From JAAYZM01 sp964510785 (GTDB lineage: Bacteria; Actinomycetota; Actinomycetes; Actinomycetales; Cellulomonadaceae): a stretch of 32,039 nt of DNA. The notes beneath the pieces were generated by a model, which worked only from the letters and a program-made list of their open reading frames with translations, was not told the DNA's origin and did no database searches. Every line of letters starts with the position of its first letter. Positions within the stretch are counted from its first letter, which is position 1. The DNA lies in NCBI GenBank assembly GCA_964510785.1, contig CAZECM010000033.1, forward strand, positions 1 through 32,039, given 5' to 3'. Shown here one piece after another: positions 30,573 through 32,039 of the stretch. Both the position numbers and the translations under genes were made by a program.

Positions 30573-31532
30573 ATGACAGATGTCTGGGGTGCGGACCTGA
30601 TCGACCAGCTCGACTTCTACTGGGACGCCCACCTGTGGCCACGGTTGCAGGGACTGACCGACGAGGAGTACCTGTGGGAGCCGGCAGGGGGTGCGTGGAG
30701 CGTACGTGCGGACGACGACGGCGTCCTGCGGCTCGAGCAGTTCGGCCCGGAACCGCCCACGCCGCCGCTGACGACGATCGCCTGGCGGGCCGTGCACATC
30801 GCGCGCGACGTCATGGGCGGGCGCGCGCGTGCGCTCTTCGGGCCGACGTCTGCCCCGGAGGACGCCGACATGTTCGACGCCCGGCACTGGCCCGAGCCCC
30901 TGCCCGCGACGGCGGAGGGCGGGCTGGCGCTGCTGGATGCCGGGTATCGCGCCTGGCGCGAGGGTGTGGTTCAGCTCTCTGACACCGAGCTGCGCGCTCC
31001 GATCGGACCCAAGGGCGGGCCGTTCGCGGCGGACTCGCTGTCCCGGCTCGTGCTGCACATCAACCGCGAGGTGATGGCGCACGGGGCGGAGATCTGCCTG
31101 CTGCGCGACCTGTACCGAGCGCGGCGGGACCGCGAGGACCCGGTCGTCGCCGCGGGGCTCGCAGGGGACGCGGGGGAGGTTGCGCGGCTCGTGGCCGAGC
31201 CCGGTGAGGTGGCGCGGCTAAGGACTGGGCGGCCCGGCTTCCTCGCCGAGGTGGCGGGGCTGCGGCACTGGGGCGTCGTGCGGGTGCTCGTCGAGGCGGG
31301 GTTCGAGCCTGATCGGGTTGGTGGCGGGGGCGCTAGGGGTGCGGGCGGAGGGGATCCGACCGCGCTGCACTTCGCGGCTCGGGTCGGCTCGGAGGAGATC
31401 GTGCGGTTGCTCCTCGAGCACGGTGCAGATCAGCGGGCGACCGAGGCGGCGTTCGGGCTGGACGCCGCGGGCTGGGCCGCGCACTTCGGTCACGACGACG
31501 TGGCCGCGCTCATCCGCGAGTGGGCTCGCTGA
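30573..31532 (+). CDS. DinB-like domain fused to ankyrin repeats
   Basis: 319 aa. Residues about 5-185 resemble the DinB/YfiT four-helix bundle (LIDQLDFYWDAHLWPRLQGL, TTIAWRAVHIARDVMG, SRLVLHINREVMAHGAEICLLRDLY); metal-ligand-like His occur in HIARD, HINRE and HGAE. Residues about 190-318 are ankyrin-type: VVAAGLAGDAGEVARLVAEP, LRHWGVVRVLVEAGFEPD, TALHFAARVGSEEIVRLLLEHGADQ, DAAGWAAHFGHDDVAALI. Possibly a thiol/detox-type DinB enzyme with a protein-binding module; the reaction is unknown. It appears monocistronic, and no intact gene follows on its strand. Confidence 0.82.
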   Translation: MTDVWGADLIDQLDFYWDAHLWPRLQGLTDEEYLWEPAGGAWSVRADDDGVLRLEQFGPEPPTPPLTTIAWRAVHIARDVMGGRARALFGPTSAPEDADMFDARHWPEPLPATAEGGLALLDAGYRAWREGVVQLSDTELRAPIGPKGGPFAADSLSRLVLHINREVMAHGAEICLLRDLYRARRDREDPVVAAGLAGDAGEVARLVAEPGEVARLRTGRPGFLAEVAGLRHWGVVRVLVEAGFEPDRVGGGGARGAGGGDPTALHFAARVGSEEIVRLLLEHGADQRATEAAFGLDAAGWAAHFGHDDVAALIREWAR

Positions 31533-31621
31533 GCGAGGAGGCGTACCTGGGTGGGCTCACCCGCGCCGTCGCCGCCCTCGAACGAGATGAAGACGCCGGG
31601 CGGCACGGAGGACTCGGTCAC
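31533..31621 (-). pseudogene. tmk: 5' fragment of thymidylate kinase with damaged P-loop
   Basis: From a GTG at 31621 the minus strand reads VTESSVPPGVFISFEGGDG, then AGEPTQVRLLA, the unmistakable N-terminus of bacterial dTMP kinase. The P-loop GDGAGKST is changed to GDGAGEPT, losing the catalytic Lys and Ser. Homology stops at the DinB-ankyrin stop codon, after about 30 codons; the rest (some 170 residues) is missing. A decayed or recombined fragment; a functional tmk must exist elsewhere. Confidence 0.6.
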
Positions 31622-31686
31622 GCGGGCAAGGCCGTCCGGCGCCACCGACGCCGAACACTCCCCACCCCGACCCCGGCGGGCCAAAG

Positions 31687-31731
31687 ACGTTGAACGATCA
31701 CGTGCGCGACACGCACGCGATCGTTCAACGT
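31687..31731. repeat. Long near-perfect hairpin
   Basis: ACGTTGAACGATC (31687-31699) pairs with GATCGTTCAACGT (31719-31731). After one A-C mismatch (31700/31718), CGTGCG (31701-31706) pairs with CGCACG (31712-31717), leaving a 5-nt loop. The 19 pairs with one mismatch make it the longest hairpin of the window apart from the terminal repeat. Could be a terminator or a mobile-element relic. Confidence 0.7.
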
Positions 31732-31900
31732 GATTGCGTGGGGGCGAGGGACGAGACAGTGTGAGATTGAAGGCCGCCGCATACCCGTGCGCCAGACCAC
31801 CGGCACCCCCGGCACCTGCGAACCAGACGGCGCCGGCCACTTCCCCGAACCCCTCGACGCGATCGCCAGGCCCGAGGAGATACCGAAGAACGGCGCCTCG

Positions 31901-32039
31901 GCGAGCTAGCCGCGCAGCGTTCCCATCCACTCCTCGACATCCTCGGGCCGCCGGGGCAGGGCCACCGAGAGGTTCTCGTTGCCGTCGGCGGTGACGAGCA
32001 CGTCGAGGAGTGGATGGGAACGCTGCGCGGCTAGCTCGC
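31901..32039. repeat. 38-bp perfect inverted repeat at the window end
   Basis: 31901-31938 and 32002-32039 are exact reverse complements (outer end GCGAGCTAGCCGCGC, inner end CTCCTCGAC) around a 63-nt spacer. The distal arm ends exactly at the last base. Either a true palindromic element or a fold-back/assembly-graph break at a contig end. Confidence 0.9.
31906..32039 (-). CDS. C-terminal end of an unidentified protein (5' end outside window)
   Basis: The minus frame is open from the window edge to TAG 31908-31906 and ends DVLVTADGNENLSVALPRR then PEDVEEWMGTLRG. Composition and codon use look coding over about 31 residues. The part encoded by the distal repeat arm (ELAAQRSHPLLD) is the inverted copy of the C-terminus DNA, so the reading beyond 32002 may be artefactual. 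No family recognised. Confidence 0.35.
   Translation of the reverse strand, partial: ELAAQRSHPLLDVLVTADGNENLSVALPRRPEDVEEWMGTLRG

Noticed and set aside
31730..31909. 59-codon plus-strand frame starting GTG 31730 with fairly coding-like codon use
   Set aside because: It starts inside the long hairpin, has no ribosome site or -10, ends inside the inverted repeat and resembles no family I know. Possibly a relic, but not supportable as a gene.
31533..32039. Insertion-sequence interpretation of the hairpin plus terminal inverted repeat
   Set aside because: No transposase frame, no target-site duplication and only one boundary visible; the repeat touches the window edge.
1..32039. CRISPR arrays, tRNA/rRNA genes, prophage or plasmid genes
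   Set aside because: No regularly spaced direct repeats, no cloverleaf or rRNA-like sequence, and no integrase, Cas or replication genes were seen on reading both strands.

Overview
The window is high-GC actinobacterial chromosomal DNA with strong G/C third-position bias, MsiK-style sugar importers without their own ATPase, probable leaderless transcripts and an Mrp/MgtE-like/DUF1003 neighbourhood. The best guess from content (alpha-mannan enzymes, folD after glyA) is Micrococcales, such as Cellulomonadaceae or Promicromonosporaceae; this is inference, as there is no rRNA to confirm it. Both window ends look like contig ends: the left cuts glyA, and the right stops on the last base of a 38-bp inverted-repeat arm.

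Layout. 1-1428: one-carbon metabolism (glyA 3' end, folD). 1465-8355: an intracellular alpha-1,6-mannan/manno-oligosaccharide utilisation locus (GH125, two ABC permeases, binding lipoprotein, hairpin, GH76) and a convergent GntR-LacI-type regulator; similar AT-rich sites lie before GH125 and before the regulator. 8468-11653: VOC protein, exonuclease III, and a divergent MFS exporter/ArsR-like regulator pair sharing an inverted-repeat operator. 11666-15221: MacAB-like ABC export system (permease, ATPase, HlyD-type adaptor with a peptidoglycan-binding domain), preceded on the same strand by a lipoprotein gene.

15269-24892: six paralogous lipoprotein genes plus one decayed copy, interrupted by a galTK operon. 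I do not recognise the family. All six have a lipobox and four further Cys in the same order, with Cys2 and Cys3 always 50-51 residues apart, and two CMxxxG-aromatic motifs. This array is the most interesting feature here. The last three copies (named D, E, F below) are recent tandem duplicates with 45-nt linkers, and the outermost is coupled to mrp.

24896-27886: overlapping operon of an MgtE-like regulatory protein without a channel, a DUF1003 membrane protein and Mrp. 27954-31532: stress-protein-like membrane protein, APC permease coupled to a universal stress protein, and a DinB-ankyrin fusion. 31533-32039: no intact gene; it holds a tmk 5' fragment with a ruined P-loop, a long hairpin, the C-terminal end of an unknown minus-strand gene and the terminal inverted repeat.
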